From Saccharopolyspora soli (GTDB lineage: Bacteria; Actinomycetota; Actinomycetes; Mycobacteriales; Pseudonocardiaceae): a stretch of DNA of 64,000 nucleotides. The notes below the pieces were generated by a model that was not told where the DNA came from, made no database searches, and was given only the letters and a program-made list of their open reading frames with translations. A program made the translations under genes and the position numbers. Below, in pieces: positions 9,194 through 17,279 of this stretch; within the stretch, counting starts at the first letter, position 1, and the number at the start of each line of letters is the position of its first letter. Location: NCBI RefSeq assembly GCF_022678645.1, contig NZ_JALBWV010000042.1:1-64000 (forward strand). The letters are read 5' to 3'.

Positions 9194-10195
9194 TCAGCGG
9201 GCGAGGAGGCTGCTGGCCTCCTGGGCGGCGGTGCCCGCTTGGGCCAAGTGGGCGAGGTTGTCCGGGAGCGGCATGCCGCGGTGCACGGTCGCCTTGGCGT
9301 ACAGGCGGCCAGCCCGGTAGCTGGAACGCACCAGCGGACCGGCCATCACACCGGGGAACCCGATCTCCTCGGCGGTCTTGGTGTGCTCCACGAACTCCTC
9401 CGGCTTGACCCACCGGTCCACCGGGTGGTGCCGCGGGCTGGGCCGCAGGTACTGGGTGATGGTGATGATGTCGCAGCCCGCGTCGTGCAGGTCCTGCAGC
9501 GCCGGGCGCACCTCGTCCGGCGTCTCGCCCATGCCCAGGATCAGGTTCGACTTGGTCACCAGGCCAGCCTCGCGGGCCATCGTGAGCACCTGCAGCGACC
9601 GCTCGTAGCGGAAGCCCGGTCGGATCCGGCGGAAGATCCGCGGTACCGTCTCGACGTTGTGCGCGAGCACCTCCGGCCGCGAGCCGAACACCTCGGCCAG
9701 CTGGTCGGGTTCGGCGTTGAAGTCCGGGATGAGCAGCTCGACACCGGTGCCCGGATTCAGCGCGTGGATCTGGCGGACCGTCTCCGCGTACAGCCAGGCG
9801 CCGCCGTCCGGCAGGTCGTCGCGGGCCACCCCGGTCACCGTCGAGTAGCGCAGGCCCATCGCCTGCACCGACTCCGCGACCCGGCGCGGCTCCTCGACGT
9901 CCAGTTCGGCCGGTTTGCCGGTGTCGATCTGGCAGAAGTCGCAGCGGCGGGTGCACTGATCACCGCCGATCAGGAAGGTCGCTTCGCGGTCCTCCCAACA
10001 CTCGAAGATGTTGGGGCACCCCGCTTCCTCGCAGACGGTGTGCAGGCCCTCGCGGCGAACGAGCCCCTTGAGCTCCTGGTATTCGGGGCCCATCCGAGCG
10101 CGGGTCTTGATCCACGACGGCTTCTTCTCGATCGGGGTCTGGCTGTTGCGGGCCTCCAACCGCAGCAGCTTCCGACCTTCCGGCGCAACAGTCAC
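9194..10195 (-). CDS. lipA: Lipoyl synthase
   Basis: LipA is a radical-SAM enzyme that inserts two sulfur atoms into the octanoyl group on lipoyl domains. The 333-residue protein from GTG 10195 has both iron-sulfur motifs: auxiliary cluster C55-x4-C60-x5-C66 (CEEAGCPNIFEC) and radical-SAM C81-x3-C85-x2-C88 (CTRRCDFC). The C-terminal RSSY motif is present. It closely resembles mycobacterial LipA along its length. lipB lies 5.3 kb away, separated by an inserted accessory block, and the lipoylated substrate SucB is just beyond it. Confidence 0.96.
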   Translation of the reverse strand: MTVAPEGRKLLRLEARNSQTPIEKKPSWIKTRARMGPEYQELKGLVRREGLHTVCEEAGCPNIFECWEDREATFLIGGDQCTRRCDFCQIDTGKPAELDVEEPRRVAESVQAMGLRYSTVTGVARDDLPDGGAWLYAETVRQIHALNPGTGVELLIPDFNAEPDQLAEVFGSRPEVLAHNVETVPRIFRRIRPGFRYERSLQVLTMAREAGLVTKSNLILGMGETPDEVRPALQDLHDAGCDIITITQYLRPSPRHHPVDRWVKPEEFVEHTKTAEEIGFPGVMAGPLVRSSYRAGRLYAKATVHRGMPLPDNLAHLAQAGTAAQEASSLLAR

Positions 10196-10273
10196 GACGC
10201 CCAGGCTACGCCCCCGATCACCCGGGTCCGAAATGGTGAGAACGGTCACCACCAGCGCCGACACCAAGAGTTG

Positions 10274-10696
10274 TCAGCCGAGTTCGTGGGCGGCGGGTCG
10301 GTGGTGGACGTACTCGATCACCGTGCCGTCCGGGTGGCGGACGGTGAATCCTTCGCCGACCGGGGCCTGGAACCGCTGCTGGACGAATTCCAGCCCTTCC
10401 TGCTGAAAGCGCTGCTCGTACGGGCCGATGTCGGCGACCAGCAGGGTCCCGACGGTCTGGCGGAACGGGGCCAGCGACTCGTCGGTGCCAGCGATGATCA
10501 GGAAGCCGCCGACCGCGGTGAGTGCGAGGTCCTTCTCCGGGTAGGGCAGGACCATGTCGCGCTCGACGCCGAGCAACCGCTCGTACCAGGCAGTGGTGGA
10601 TTCGTGTTCCTCCTGGGCGACGAACACGCGCACGAACGTCCGGGGTTGGGGCAGGTTCGAGGAGTCCGGGTTGCGGCGCCAGAGCTGTTGGGACAC
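10274..10696 (-). CDS. VOC (glyoxalase/bleomycin-resistance) superfamily protein
   Basis: The GTG at 10696 with AAGGAA nine bases upstream gives 140 residues. The fold signature is RVFVAQEEHESTTAWYERLLGV at the N-terminus and FTVRHPDGTVIEYVHHRP at the C-terminus, as in one-module VOC proteins. Metal-ligand residues cannot be assigned with confidence, so it may be an enzyme or a ligand-binding protein. It is divergent from an XRE/MmyB regulator, with 105 bases between them, a frequent sign of regulation by the neighbour. Confidence 0.75.
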   Translation of the reverse strand: MSQQLWRRNPDSSNLPQPRTFVRVFVAQEEHESTTAWYERLLGVERDMVLPYPEKDLALTAVGGFLIIAGTDESLAPFRQTVGTLLVADIGPYEQRFQQEGLEFVQQRFQAPVGEGFTVRHPDGTVIEYVHHRPAAHELG

Positions 10697-10771
10697 AGGT
10701 CGTTCCTTCCGGTCCTTCGGGGCTGCGCCCAGCGTGGTCGCAGGTGCTGATCGCAACCAGCAGCGGATCTG

Positions 10772-10784
10772 TGCGGTGACCGCA
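10772..10784 (+). promoter_or_regulatory. Operator-like palindrome in the VOC / MmyB-type divergent promoter
   Basis: TGCGGT-G-ACCGCA is a perfect 6-bp inverted repeat. A TAGGCT -10 hexamer at 10790-10795 starts five bases after it, six bases before the GTG of the regulator gene. The layout fits autorepression. Confidence 0.4.
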
Positions 10785-10801
10785 GGTCATAGGCTGGCGC
10801 G

Positions 10802-11602
10802 GTGAAAACCGCAGCGAACTTGCGGCGTCGGGAGCTTGGTGCATTCTTGCGCGCGGTCAGGGAGCACGTCGATCCGGCCGATTTCGGGATCGCGACCACC
10901 GGGCGGCGCCGGACTCCGGGCCTGCGCCGCGAGGAGGTCGCGGCGGCGTCCGGGGTCGGGGTGGCCTGGTACACGTGGCTGGAGCAGGGGCGGGTGCAAA
11001 CCTCGCGCGAGGTTCTGGAGGCGCTGGCCCGCACGTTGCGGATGGGCCGCGATGAGCGGCGGCATCTGCTGGCGCTCGGGGGCTACTTGGGCGATGACGT
11101 CGTGGACGACGACGCAGCGGTCGAGTTGCTGCGGCCGATGTTGGACAGTTGGCCGTTGACGCCTGCGCTGGTGTTGAACCGCCGGTTCGACGTGCTAGCG
11201 GGCAATGCCGCGTACGCGGCGGTGTGGCCGGAACCCGTGCTGTCCGGTCGGCCGAACCTGCTGCTGGCGCTGGCGAGCAGTCAGCGGTTGCAGGAGATGC
11301 TGGTGCCCGAGGAGCGGTTCCTCTACGAGCTGTTCCTCCGCTTCCGGGCGCGCGCCGATCGGTTCCCGGACGATCCAGGTGTCCTGGAGCGGCTGCGGGA
11401 GCTGCGTCCGGACCTGGGGCACTGGTGGAACTGCCGGGCGGTGCGGGAGTTCGGCGGTTGGCCGGTGACGGTGTTGACCGGCGGCCGTCGCCTGCGGTTC
11501 GCGTGTTCGCTGTTGCAGCCGGACGACTCGACGACGGTGCTGGTCCAGGCTCCGGCTGACCCGGAAACGCGGCGGTGGGTGGGGCTCAGGAACTCGGCAT
11601 GA
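10802..11602 (+). CDS. XRE-type transcriptional regulator with MmyB-like ligand-binding domain
   Basis: The 266-residue protein begins with a helix-turn-helix domain (RRELGAFLRAVREHV... GLRREEVAAASGVGVAWYTWLEQGR, residues 10-65). The rest matches the MmyB-like PAS-related domain, including LNRRFDVLAGNAAYAAVWPEP and the C-terminal GGRRLRFACSLLQPDD. Members bind DNA and a small ligand. It is divergent from the VOC gene and probably controls it. A -10 motif six bases before the GTG suggests a leaderless mRNA. Its 3' end overlaps the opposing hypothetical gene by 17 bases. Confidence 0.88.
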   Translation: MKTAANLRRRELGAFLRAVREHVDPADFGIATTGRRRTPGLRREEVAAASGVGVAWYTWLEQGRVQTSREVLEALARTLRMGRDERRHLLALGGYLGDDVVDDDAAVELLRPMLDSWPLTPALVLNRRFDVLAGNAAYAAVWPEPVLSGRPNLLLALASSQRLQEMLVPEERFLYELFLRFRARADRFPDDPGVLERLRELRPDLGHWWNCRAVREFGGWPVTVLTGGRRLRFACSLLQPDDSTTVLVQAPADPETRRWVGLRNSA

Positions 11603-12068
11603 GCTTTCGCAACCCGCCGCGCCGCGCGGTGCTCGGGGTGGCGCGCAGGAGTTTCAGGAAGGCCATGCCGACGCGGGCGACGTCCTTGGCGGGCTCGGTG
11701 TGCTCGGCGAGTCCGGCGGCCAGCGCCAGCATCCGCTGCTCACGCGCTGCGCATGTTTCCAGCGCAGGGTGCGCGCTGTGCTGGTCGAGCACGGCGCGGA
11801 GCACCGAGTTGTCCGCTGCGGTCTGACGCCACGCCGCTGTTACCGCCTCGACGCGGTCGCCGTGCGGAGCGTCTCCGGTTTCCACGAGCGCGACATCGAT
11901 GCGGCCGGTCAACTGCTGGTTCCACTTGTAGTGCAGGGCGCGCAGCAGTTCGGCGGCATCGGTGAAGGGCGCGGGCACCTGGATGAGGGCCTCGGACGGG
12001 TTTCGACGAGCGTGGTCGAGCACCGTTTGGATCGCGTGTTGCCGCTGGTGGAAGTCGTGCCAACTCAT
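11586..12068 (-). CDS. Hypothetical protein divergent from a TetR regulator
   Basis: I do not recognise this 160-residue protein. The start ATG at 12068 follows GGAGAG by six bases. It reads MSWHDFHQRQHAIQTVLDHAR at the N-terminus, is largely helical and has no membrane segment or signal peptide. It is divergent from the TetR gene and shares with it a 118-base intergenic region that contains two near-identical palindromes, so it is the likely target of that repressor. Confidence 0.7.
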   Translation of the reverse strand: MSWHDFHQRQHAIQTVLDHARRNPSEALIQVPAPFTDAAELLRALHYKWNQQLTGRIDVALVETGDAPHGDRVEAVTAAWRQTAADNSVLRAVLDQHSAHPALETCAAREQRMLALAAGLAEHTEPAKDVARVGMAFLKLLRATPSTARRGGLRKLMPSS

Positions 12069-12113
12069 GTTCGCTCTCCGGGGTCGGACCCGAGGTGATA
12101 CCCCAGGTGTGCG

Positions 12114-12171
12114 GCATACCGAGAGTATGTTGGTGCACCGAAGGTACCACGGCTGCGTACCGTCGGTATGT
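12114..12171. promoter_or_regulatory. Paired operator sites for the TetR regulator
   Basis: GCATACCGAGAGTATGT at 12114-12130 and GCGTACCGTCGGTATGT at 12155-12171 agree at 13 of 17 positions and each is an imperfect palindrome. Their starts are 41 bases apart, about four helical turns. The second overlaps the promoter of the TetR gene (TAGGGT at 12174-12179). Confidence 0.6.
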
Positions 12172-12186
12172 CCTAGGGTTGTGAAC

Positions 12187-12813
12187 ATGGCGACAGCTCG
12201 ACCACGACGTGTGGAGTACTCGGAAAGCACCAGGCAGGCACTGGTGGACTCTGCGGTGGAGCTGTTCACCGAACACGGCTACGCGGGTACGTCGCTGGAC
12301 GAGATCGCCAAGCGCGCCCGAGTCACCAAAGGTGCCCTCTACCACCACTTCGGCGGGAAGCAGGCGTTGTTCGAGGCTGCCTTCGACGCCGTGGAGACGA
12401 ACGTGGTGGCCCGGCTGGCCGAGGTCGTCTCGGGCACCGGAAGTCCGTGGGAGGCCACGAGATCCGGGCTGTGGGCCTTCCTGGAAGTCTGCCTCGAACC
12501 GTCCTACCAGCGCATCGTGGTGCAGGACGGACCAGCGGTGATGGGCTGGGAGCGCTGGCGGGCCGCCGAGGAGTCCTACACCTACGGGGTGCTGCGAGGT
12601 GTGGTCACGGCGCTGGTCGAGTCGGGGGAGATCGACCCGCTGCCGATCGATGCGCTGTCCCGGGTCATGTTCGGTGCCTTGTCGGCGGGCGCCACCGCGA
12701 TCGCCGGATCCAGATCGCCGAAGCAGGCCCGCGCCGACATCGGCGAGTGCGTGGAGCGAGTGCTCGCCGGGCTGCGCACCGCCACGCAAAACGAGTTCGA
12801 AGACCGGCTCTGA
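12187..12813 (+). CDS. TetR family transcriptional repressor
   Basis: The 208-residue protein has the TetR helix-turn-helix at residues 15-60: ALVDSAVELFTEHGYAG, TSLDEIAKRARVTKGALYHHFGGK. The C-terminal ligand domain follows with VVQDGPAVMGWERWRAAEE, common in a large actinobacterial subgroup. ATG 12187 lies seven bases after a TAGGGT -10 motif, so the mRNA may be leaderless. The last ten or so codons are supplied by a dispersed 30-base repeat that also occurs at 48142-48171. It probably represses itself and the divergent 160-residue gene. Confidence 0.88.
   Translation: MATARPRRVEYSESTRQALVDSAVELFTEHGYAGTSLDEIAKRARVTKGALYHHFGGKQALFEAAFDAVETNVVARLAEVVSGTGSPWEATRSGLWAFLEVCLEPSYQRIVVQDGPAVMGWERWRAAEESYTYGVLRGVVTALVESGEIDPLPIDALSRVMFGALSAGATAIAGSRSPKQARADIGECVERVLAGLRTATQNEFEDRL
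12781..12810 (+). repeat. Dispersed GCAAAACGAGTTCG repeat, copy A
   Basis: This 30-base segment is identical at 28 of 30 positions to 48142-48171. Here it forms the 3' end of the TetR reading frame. A 19-base core recurs inverted at 50628-50646 and a shorter part at 56806-56816. Confidence 0.75.
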
Positions 12814-12861
12814 GAGTTCCGCTGCGGCGTGGGTTAGATCTTGCTACTAGCCTCAGAAGCC

Positions 12862-13806
12862 GTGAGTGAGAACTTCAAGTTGCGGATCTTCACCGAGCCC
12901 CAGCAGGGCGCGACCTACGACGACCTGCTGCGGGTCGCCAAGCACGCGGAAACGACCGGCTACGACGCGTTCTTCCGCTCCGACCACTACCTCAAGATGG
13001 GGTCCGTCACCGGCGAGCCCGGTCCGACGGACGCGTGGGTGACGCTGGGCGGGCTGGCCCGCGAGACCAGCAGGCTCCGGTTGGGCACGCTGATGACCGC
13101 GGGCACCTTCCGGCTGCCCGGACCGCTGGCGATCTCGGTCGCCCAGGTCGACCAGATGTCCGGTGGGCGCGTCGAGTTCGGCTTCGGCAGCGGTTGGTAC
13201 GAAGCGGAACACACCGCCTACGGCATCCCGTTCCCGTCGCTGGCCGAGCGGTTCGACCGGTACGCCGAGCAGTTGGAGATCATCACCGGTCTGTGGAGCA
13301 CCCCGGCTGATGAGACCTACGGATTCGACGGCGAGTACTACCGACTGGCCGACTCGCCAGCGCTGCCCAAGCCGGTGCAGCGCCCGCGGCCACCGGTGTT
13401 GATCGGCGGGCACGGCAAGAAGCGCACGCCTCAGTTGGCCGCGCGGTTCGCCGACGAGTTCAACCTGCCCTTCGCCGACGTCGACACGGCCGCCGCGCAG
13501 TTCGAGCGGGTGGCTGCGGCCTGCGCCGCGATCGGCCGGGACGAGGCAGAAGTGGCGCGTTCGGCGGCTCTGGTGTTGTGCGTGGGCAAGGACGAGTCGG
13601 AGCTCGCCCGCCGAGCCGAGGCCATCGGCCGCGAGGTCGCGGAACTGCGCACCAACGGGTTGGCTGGCACGCCTGCCGAGGCGGTGGACAAGATCGGAAC
13701 CTGGCGGGAGCGCACCGGCATCACCCGCCTCTACCTGCAGGTGCTCGACCTAACCGATCTCGACCACCTGGACCTGGTCGCCTCCGAGATCGCTCCGCAG
13801 CTCTGA
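12862..13806 (+). CDS. LLM class F420-dependent oxidoreductase
   Basis: The GTG at 12862 gives 314 residues starting MSENFKLRIFTEPQQGATYDDLL. It is a luciferase-like TIM barrel of the F420-dependent group, with AFFRSDHYLKMG, LRLGTLMTAGTFRLPGPLA, DQMSGGRVEFGFGSGWYEAEH and RPPVLIGGHGKKRT. Such enzymes use coenzyme F420 or FMN; the electron acceptor is not predictable. It follows the TetR gene by 48 bases on the same strand and could be co-regulated. It converges on the ArsR-type gene with only four bases between stop codons. Confidence 0.88.
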   Translation: MSENFKLRIFTEPQQGATYDDLLRVAKHAETTGYDAFFRSDHYLKMGSVTGEPGPTDAWVTLGGLARETSRLRLGTLMTAGTFRLPGPLAISVAQVDQMSGGRVEFGFGSGWYEAEHTAYGIPFPSLAERFDRYAEQLEIITGLWSTPADETYGFDGEYYRLADSPALPKPVQRPRPPVLIGGHGKKRTPQLAARFADEFNLPFADVDTAAAQFERVAAACAAIGRDEAEVARSAALVLCVGKDESELARRAEAIGREVAELRTNGLAGTPAEAVDKIGTWRERTGITRLYLQVLDLTDLDHLDLVASEIAPQL

Positions 13807-13810
13807 TTTT

Positions 13811-14302
13811 TCACTCATCACCAGTACGGAGTCGGGGGCGGAGTTGACCGGCGATGTCGGAGGCCGCGGTGAGCAGGATCAGGGCCGGGATCGTGGCTTG
13901 CGCGCGGAGCCGGTAGGAGCCCCGTTTGTCCTGCTCCACCAGGCCGCAGGCCGTCAGGCTCTTCAGGTGGTGGTAGAGCTGGCCGGTGGACCCCAGGCCC
14001 GCCGCAGCCTGCAGGGCCGCGGCGGGCTGGGCGCCTTCCTGGGCGAGCAGGCGCACGATGGCCGCGCGCGCCGGGTGCCCGAGCGCGGCCAGCACGTCGG
14101 TGCGCGGGCCGTCGTCCATGGCCAGCACCCAGGCGGGGTCGACGTCGATCCGCCACTGGAGTTTGACCGGGTCGACGAGGTTGCCCTCGTACTGCACGAC
14201 ACCACCGCTGGGTTCGACCGAGTCGGTGCGTTGGGTACCTTCCAGTGCCGCAACGCGTTCTTCGAGTGCCGCGATCCGCTGGTGCAAGTCCTCCGAGGTC
14301 AC
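13811..14302 (-). CDS. ArsR-like winged-helix regulator
   Basis: The 163-residue protein has a short coiled-coil N-terminus (DLHQRIAALEERVAALEG) followed by a winged helix: LAALGHPARAAIVRLLAQEGAQ, GLGSTGQLYHHLKSLTACGLVEQDKRGSYRL. No metal-binding CxCxxC motif is present, so it is not an arsenic or metal sensor of the classical kind. The GTG at 14302 lies 14 bases after the stop codon of the serine hydrolase gene. The two probably form an operon in which it regulates the hydrolase. Confidence 0.8.
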   Translation of the reverse strand: MTSEDLHQRIAALEERVAALEGTQRTDSVEPSGGVVQYEGNLVDPVKLQWRIDVDPAWVLAMDDGPRTDVLAALGHPARAAIVRLLAQEGAQPAAALQAAAGLGSTGQLYHHLKSLTACGLVEQDKRGSYRLRAQATIPALILLTAASDIAGQLRPRLRTGDE

Positions 14303-14316
14303 GCGTCGAGCTTGCC

Positions 14317-15426
14317 TCAGCCGGTGAGCGCCTGCGCGAGCCGGTCCCGCCACTCCGGCTGTTCCAAGGCCAGCAGCAGCGGCAGTCCCGGATCGCCCTT
14401 GCCGACCTGCTCCAACGTGATGTCGCCGTGCGCGAGCAGGGCCCCCGACGCGACGGTGCCGTCCTGTCTCCGAACCGACATCCCGCAGGTCAGGATCCCT
14501 GGCAGACTGCCGCCCTTGAGGCCGACCCCCAGCACTCCGGGCGGCAGGTGGCCGCTGAGCGGGCGCTCCAGGTGGGAACGGGCGACTGCGGCTGGGAAGG
14601 CGTCGGTGGCGATGGCGTGGTGCAGCCCGGCCAGTTGCGACGCGGTCGCCGACATCGTCTCCGAGCCCCATTCGCACTGCTGCTCGTACGGCGGCAGGCC
14701 ACCCTGCATCAGCTGATCCAGCATGCGTTTGCGCAGGTCGACATCGTTGCTGAAGCGGCGTTCCAAGGCGTAGCCGAAGGCCCGCCGGATAGCGGGCGGC
14801 AGCTGCGCGGGCGGCGCGAGCTCCGGCAGCGCCAGGAACAGGTACTCCGCGCACATGGACCGGATGTCCGGCCGGGACCAGCCGCCCGCTGCGGCGGCTT
14901 GGCGCAGCGCGGCCTCGCCGAGCCGGTTGCGCAGGTAGTCGGGGGCGGCGCTGTCGCTGAACATGATCATGGCCGAGGCCATGTCATCGAGCGCCACGCG
15001 GTGTTCCGGATCCGCCGCGAACAGGCCCGTGGGATCGGTGGGGATGCCGAGGTATTTGAGCGTGTTCGCGTGCGCGAAGCCATCGGTCGGCACGTAGAAG
15101 CGCTCCCAGTCGCCGACGCGGATCTGCTCGTCGGGATCCAAGCGGCCCTCGGTGACAGCGATCGAATAGGCGGCCAGCGGTACCACCTTGACGGCTGAGG
15201 CGAGCGGCTCGGCGTTGTCCGGGCGGTGCACCAGCCGGTGTCCGCGCCCGTCGTGGACGACGAGTCCGAGCTGCTCGCGGTGCGTGCTGATCCAGTCCAG
15301 CCAGCCTTCCGGGGTCGACAGGTCCGGGCGGCTCGGGGGCGACTGCGCGATAGCGTTGGGCGCGATCAGAAACAGCGGCGCAGCGGCTGCGGCAGTGGCG
15401 AGCAGGCTGCGACGGGACAACGGCAT
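14317..15426 (-). CDS. Exported beta-lactamase-like serine hydrolase
   Basis: The start ATG 15426 follows GAGGAG by eight bases. The 369-residue precursor has MPLSRRSLLATAAAAAPLFL..AIA, a twin-arginine-like signal peptide ending near residue 27. Penicillin-binding-type motifs follow: S77-A-V-K80 (SxxK), S157-D-S159 in place of SxN, and KGGSLPG in place of KTG. It should act outside the membrane on beta-lactams or peptidoglycan peptides, but the changed second and third motifs make lactamase activity uncertain. Its ribosome binding site lies in one arm of an 11-bp inverted repeat. Confidence 0.82.
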   Translation of the reverse strand: MPLSRRSLLATAAAAAPLFLIAPNAIAQSPPSRPDLSTPEGWLDWISTHREQLGLVVHDGRGHRLVHRPDNAEPLASAVKVVPLAAYSIAVTEGRLDPDEQIRVGDWERFYVPTDGFAHANTLKYLGIPTDPTGLFAADPEHRVALDDMASAMIMFSDSAAPDYLRNRLGEAALRQAAAAGGWSRPDIRSMCAEYLFLALPELAPPAQLPPAIRRAFGYALERRFSNDVDLRKRMLDQLMQGGLPPYEQQCEWGSETMSATASQLAGLHHAIATDAFPAAVARSHLERPLSGHLPPGVLGVGLKGGSLPGILTCGMSVRRQDGTVASGALLAHGDITLEQVGKGDPGLPLLLALEQPEWRDRLAQALTG

Positions 15427-15430
15427 GACA

Positions 15431-15476
15431 TCCACTCCTCTGGTAATCCGTAATTCCGGAATACTAGAGGAGTGGA
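15431..15476 (-). promoter_or_regulatory. Inverted repeat that can mask the ribosome binding site of the serine hydrolase
   Basis: TCCACTCCTCT at 15431-15441 is perfectly inverted at 15466-15476. In the minus-strand mRNA the proximal arm is the AGAGGAGTGGA that contains the Shine-Dalgarno sequence. The spacer carries a further palindrome, ATTCCGGAAT (15453-15462). The structure could be an RNA switch, a DNA operator, or both. Confidence 0.5.
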
Positions 15477-15499
15477 GTTGGGTTGTCAGTCGAAACCGA

Positions 15500-16237
15500 T
15501 CAGCGCAGGCTCGGGTCCAGTGCGAGGGTCGCACCGGCGACGGTCGGTTGGCTACGCGGGATGTTGCGCTCGGCGACCGGCAGCACGCCGTCCAACGCAT
15601 CCAGCACACCCTGCCGGACCAGCGGCAACGCCTCGGCGACGGTGATCGTGCGACCAGCTTCGAGGGTCAGCGAAGTGGTGCCCGCGTCGCTGATGCCGCA
15701 CGGCACGATCCGGTCGAACTCGCTGAGGTCGGCGTTGCAGTTCAACTCCAGCCCGTGCATCGTGACGCCGCGCTGCACCCGGATGCCGATCGCGGCGATC
15801 TTGCGCTCCGGGCGCGCGTCGTCGGCGGGCAGCCAGACCCCGCTGCGGCCGTCGACCCGGCCCGCTTCGAGCCCGAACTGGTCGCACACCCAGATCAGCG
15901 CCTGCTCCAACCGGCGCACGTAATCGACCACGTCGATCGGATCGGCCAGTTTCATGATCGGGTAGCCGACGATCTGACCGGGTCCGTGCCAGGTGATCTT
16001 CCCACCTCGGTCCACGTCGATCACCGGCGTTCCGTCCGTTGGCCGGTCCTCCGACGTGGTGCGCTTGCCCGCGGTGTAGACCGACGGGTGCTCCAGCAAC
16101 AGCAGGGTGTCCGGATTCCGCTCCTCGGCGCGGCCGGTGGCCAGCTCGCGCTGCAGGTCCCAGGCGGAGAGGTAGTCGATGGTTCCCAGGTCGCGCACTT
16201 CCACGGCGGCCGTTGATGCGCGGCACGAAATACTCAC
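15500..16237 (-). CDS. lipB: Octanoyl-[acyl carrier protein]:protein octanoyltransferase
   Basis: LipB moves the octanoyl group from acyl carrier protein to a lysine of lipoyl domains, the step before LipA. The 245-residue protein shows RGGKITWHGPGQIVGYPI, the catalytic lysine K146 in ERKIAAIGIRV, and the acyl-carrying Cys180 in VPCGISDAG. The epimerase gene and sucB lie upstream on the same strand. Relative to mycobacteria, lipA has been separated from lipB by about 5 kb of accessory genes. Confidence 0.95.
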   Translation of the reverse strand: MSISCRASTAAVEVRDLGTIDYLSAWDLQRELATGRAEERNPDTLLLLEHPSVYTAGKRTTSEDRPTDGTPVIDVDRGGKITWHGPGQIVGYPIMKLADPIDVVDYVRRLEQALIWVCDQFGLEAGRVDGRSGVWLPADDARPERKIAAIGIRVQRGVTMHGLELNCNADLSEFDRIVPCGISDAGTTSLTLEAGRTITVAEALPLVRQGVLDALDGVLPVAERNIPRSQPTVAGATLALDPSLR

Positions 16238-16305
16238 GCGGCCAGGCTACGCCCCGCGTCGACCGCCGGAATTCGACGAGCCCGCAAACCCGCGAACAGT
16301 GCGGA

Positions 16306-17193
16306 TCACGACGCGACAGCCGCGGCCAGCGCCGACCCGACCGACGGGTGCTGGAAGGTGAACCCCTGCGCTTCCAGCACCGTTGGCAACACGCGCTGCC
16401 CGCCCAAGACCTGCTCGGCGAGTTCGCCGAGCACGGCCCGCAGTGCGAAACCCGGCACGATCCAAGGCGTGGGCCGTCCCAGTGCCTCGCCCAGCGCTCG
16501 GGTGAACTCCGCGTTGGTGACCGGCGCCGGGCCGGTGAGGTTGACCGGACCGGAGATCTCCGGCTGTTCCAGCACGAAGCGGATCGCGGCGACCTCGTCG
16601 TCCAGCGAAATCCACGGCAGGTACTGGGTGCCGTCGCCGAGCCGCCCGCCGAGCAGCATCGCGAACAGCGGTCGGAGCTGACCGAGCAGCCCGCCAGCTG
16701 GCGAGAGGACCGGGCCGCTGCGCAACAACACCACGCGAACACCGGCGCGGGCCGCTGCCTCGGTCGCGGCCTCCCAGCGCTGGCACAGGTCGGCGAGGAA
16801 ATCCGTGCCCGGTTCGGAAGACTCGGTCACCGGCTTCGACCCGCTGTTGCCGTAGAAACCAACCGCGGACGCGTTGGCCAGCACCGGCACGTCTTGTTCG
16901 GCGACGGCCTCGGCGAGCACCTCGGTCGGGCGCACCCGGGAGTGCACCAGCAGCCGTTTGCGCTCCGGCGTCCAGCGCTTGTCGCCAACACCCGCGCCGC
17001 ACAGGTTCACGACCGCGTCGGCGCCCTCCAGCGCGTCCGCGTCGATCTTCCCGGTCTCCGGATCCCAACCCCGCTCATCGGGGGCCGCGGGGAGCCTGCG
17101 GACCAGCCGGAGCACGTCGTGCTCGGCCTGCCGCAACGCCGCCACCAGAGATGTGCCGATCAAACCGGACGAACCGGCGACAACCACCCGCAT
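16306..17193 (-). CDS. SDR39U1-type (TIGR01777) NAD(P)-dependent epimerase
   Basis: The 295-residue protein begins with a Rossmann motif, MRVVVAGSSGLIGTSLVAAL. It carries NASAVGFYGNSG with the active-site tyrosine position and the C-terminal DUF1731-like segment (PGFALRAVLGELAEQVLGGQRVLPTVLE). The family is nearly universal and often sits between lipB and sucB in actinobacteria (Rv2216), but its substrate is not established. A hairpin separates it from sucB upstream. Confidence 0.9.
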   Translation of the reverse strand: MRVVVAGSSGLIGTSLVAALRQAEHDVLRLVRRLPAAPDERGWDPETGKIDADALEGADAVVNLCGAGVGDKRWTPERKRLLVHSRVRPTEVLAEAVAEQDVPVLANASAVGFYGNSGSKPVTESSEPGTDFLADLCQRWEAATEAAARAGVRVVLLRSGPVLSPAGGLLGQLRPLFAMLLGGRLGDGTQYLPWISLDDEVAAIRFVLEQPEISGPVNLTGPAPVTNAEFTRALGEALGRPTPWIVPGFALRAVLGELAEQVLGGQRVLPTVLEAQGFTFQHPSVGSALAAAVAS

Positions 17194-17232
17194 GCCAAGA
17201 ATCGTCCCGCACCGGTCAATGCGGTGCTAGCG

Positions 17233-17278
17233 GTCGTGAGGGCGTAACCGGGCCAGAGCCCGGTTGCGCACTCACGAC
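17233..17278 (-). terminator. Hairpin after sucB (hairpin repeat family 2, copy 1)
   Basis: GTCGTGAG-g-GCGTAACCGGG pairs with CCCGGTTGCGC-a-CTCACGAC around CCAGAG; one G-T pair and one internal mismatch interrupt 19 paired positions. It begins two bases past the sucB stop codon. There is no T tract. A related hairpin follows aglA at 52233-52264. Confidence 0.65.
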
Positions 17279-17279
17279 G

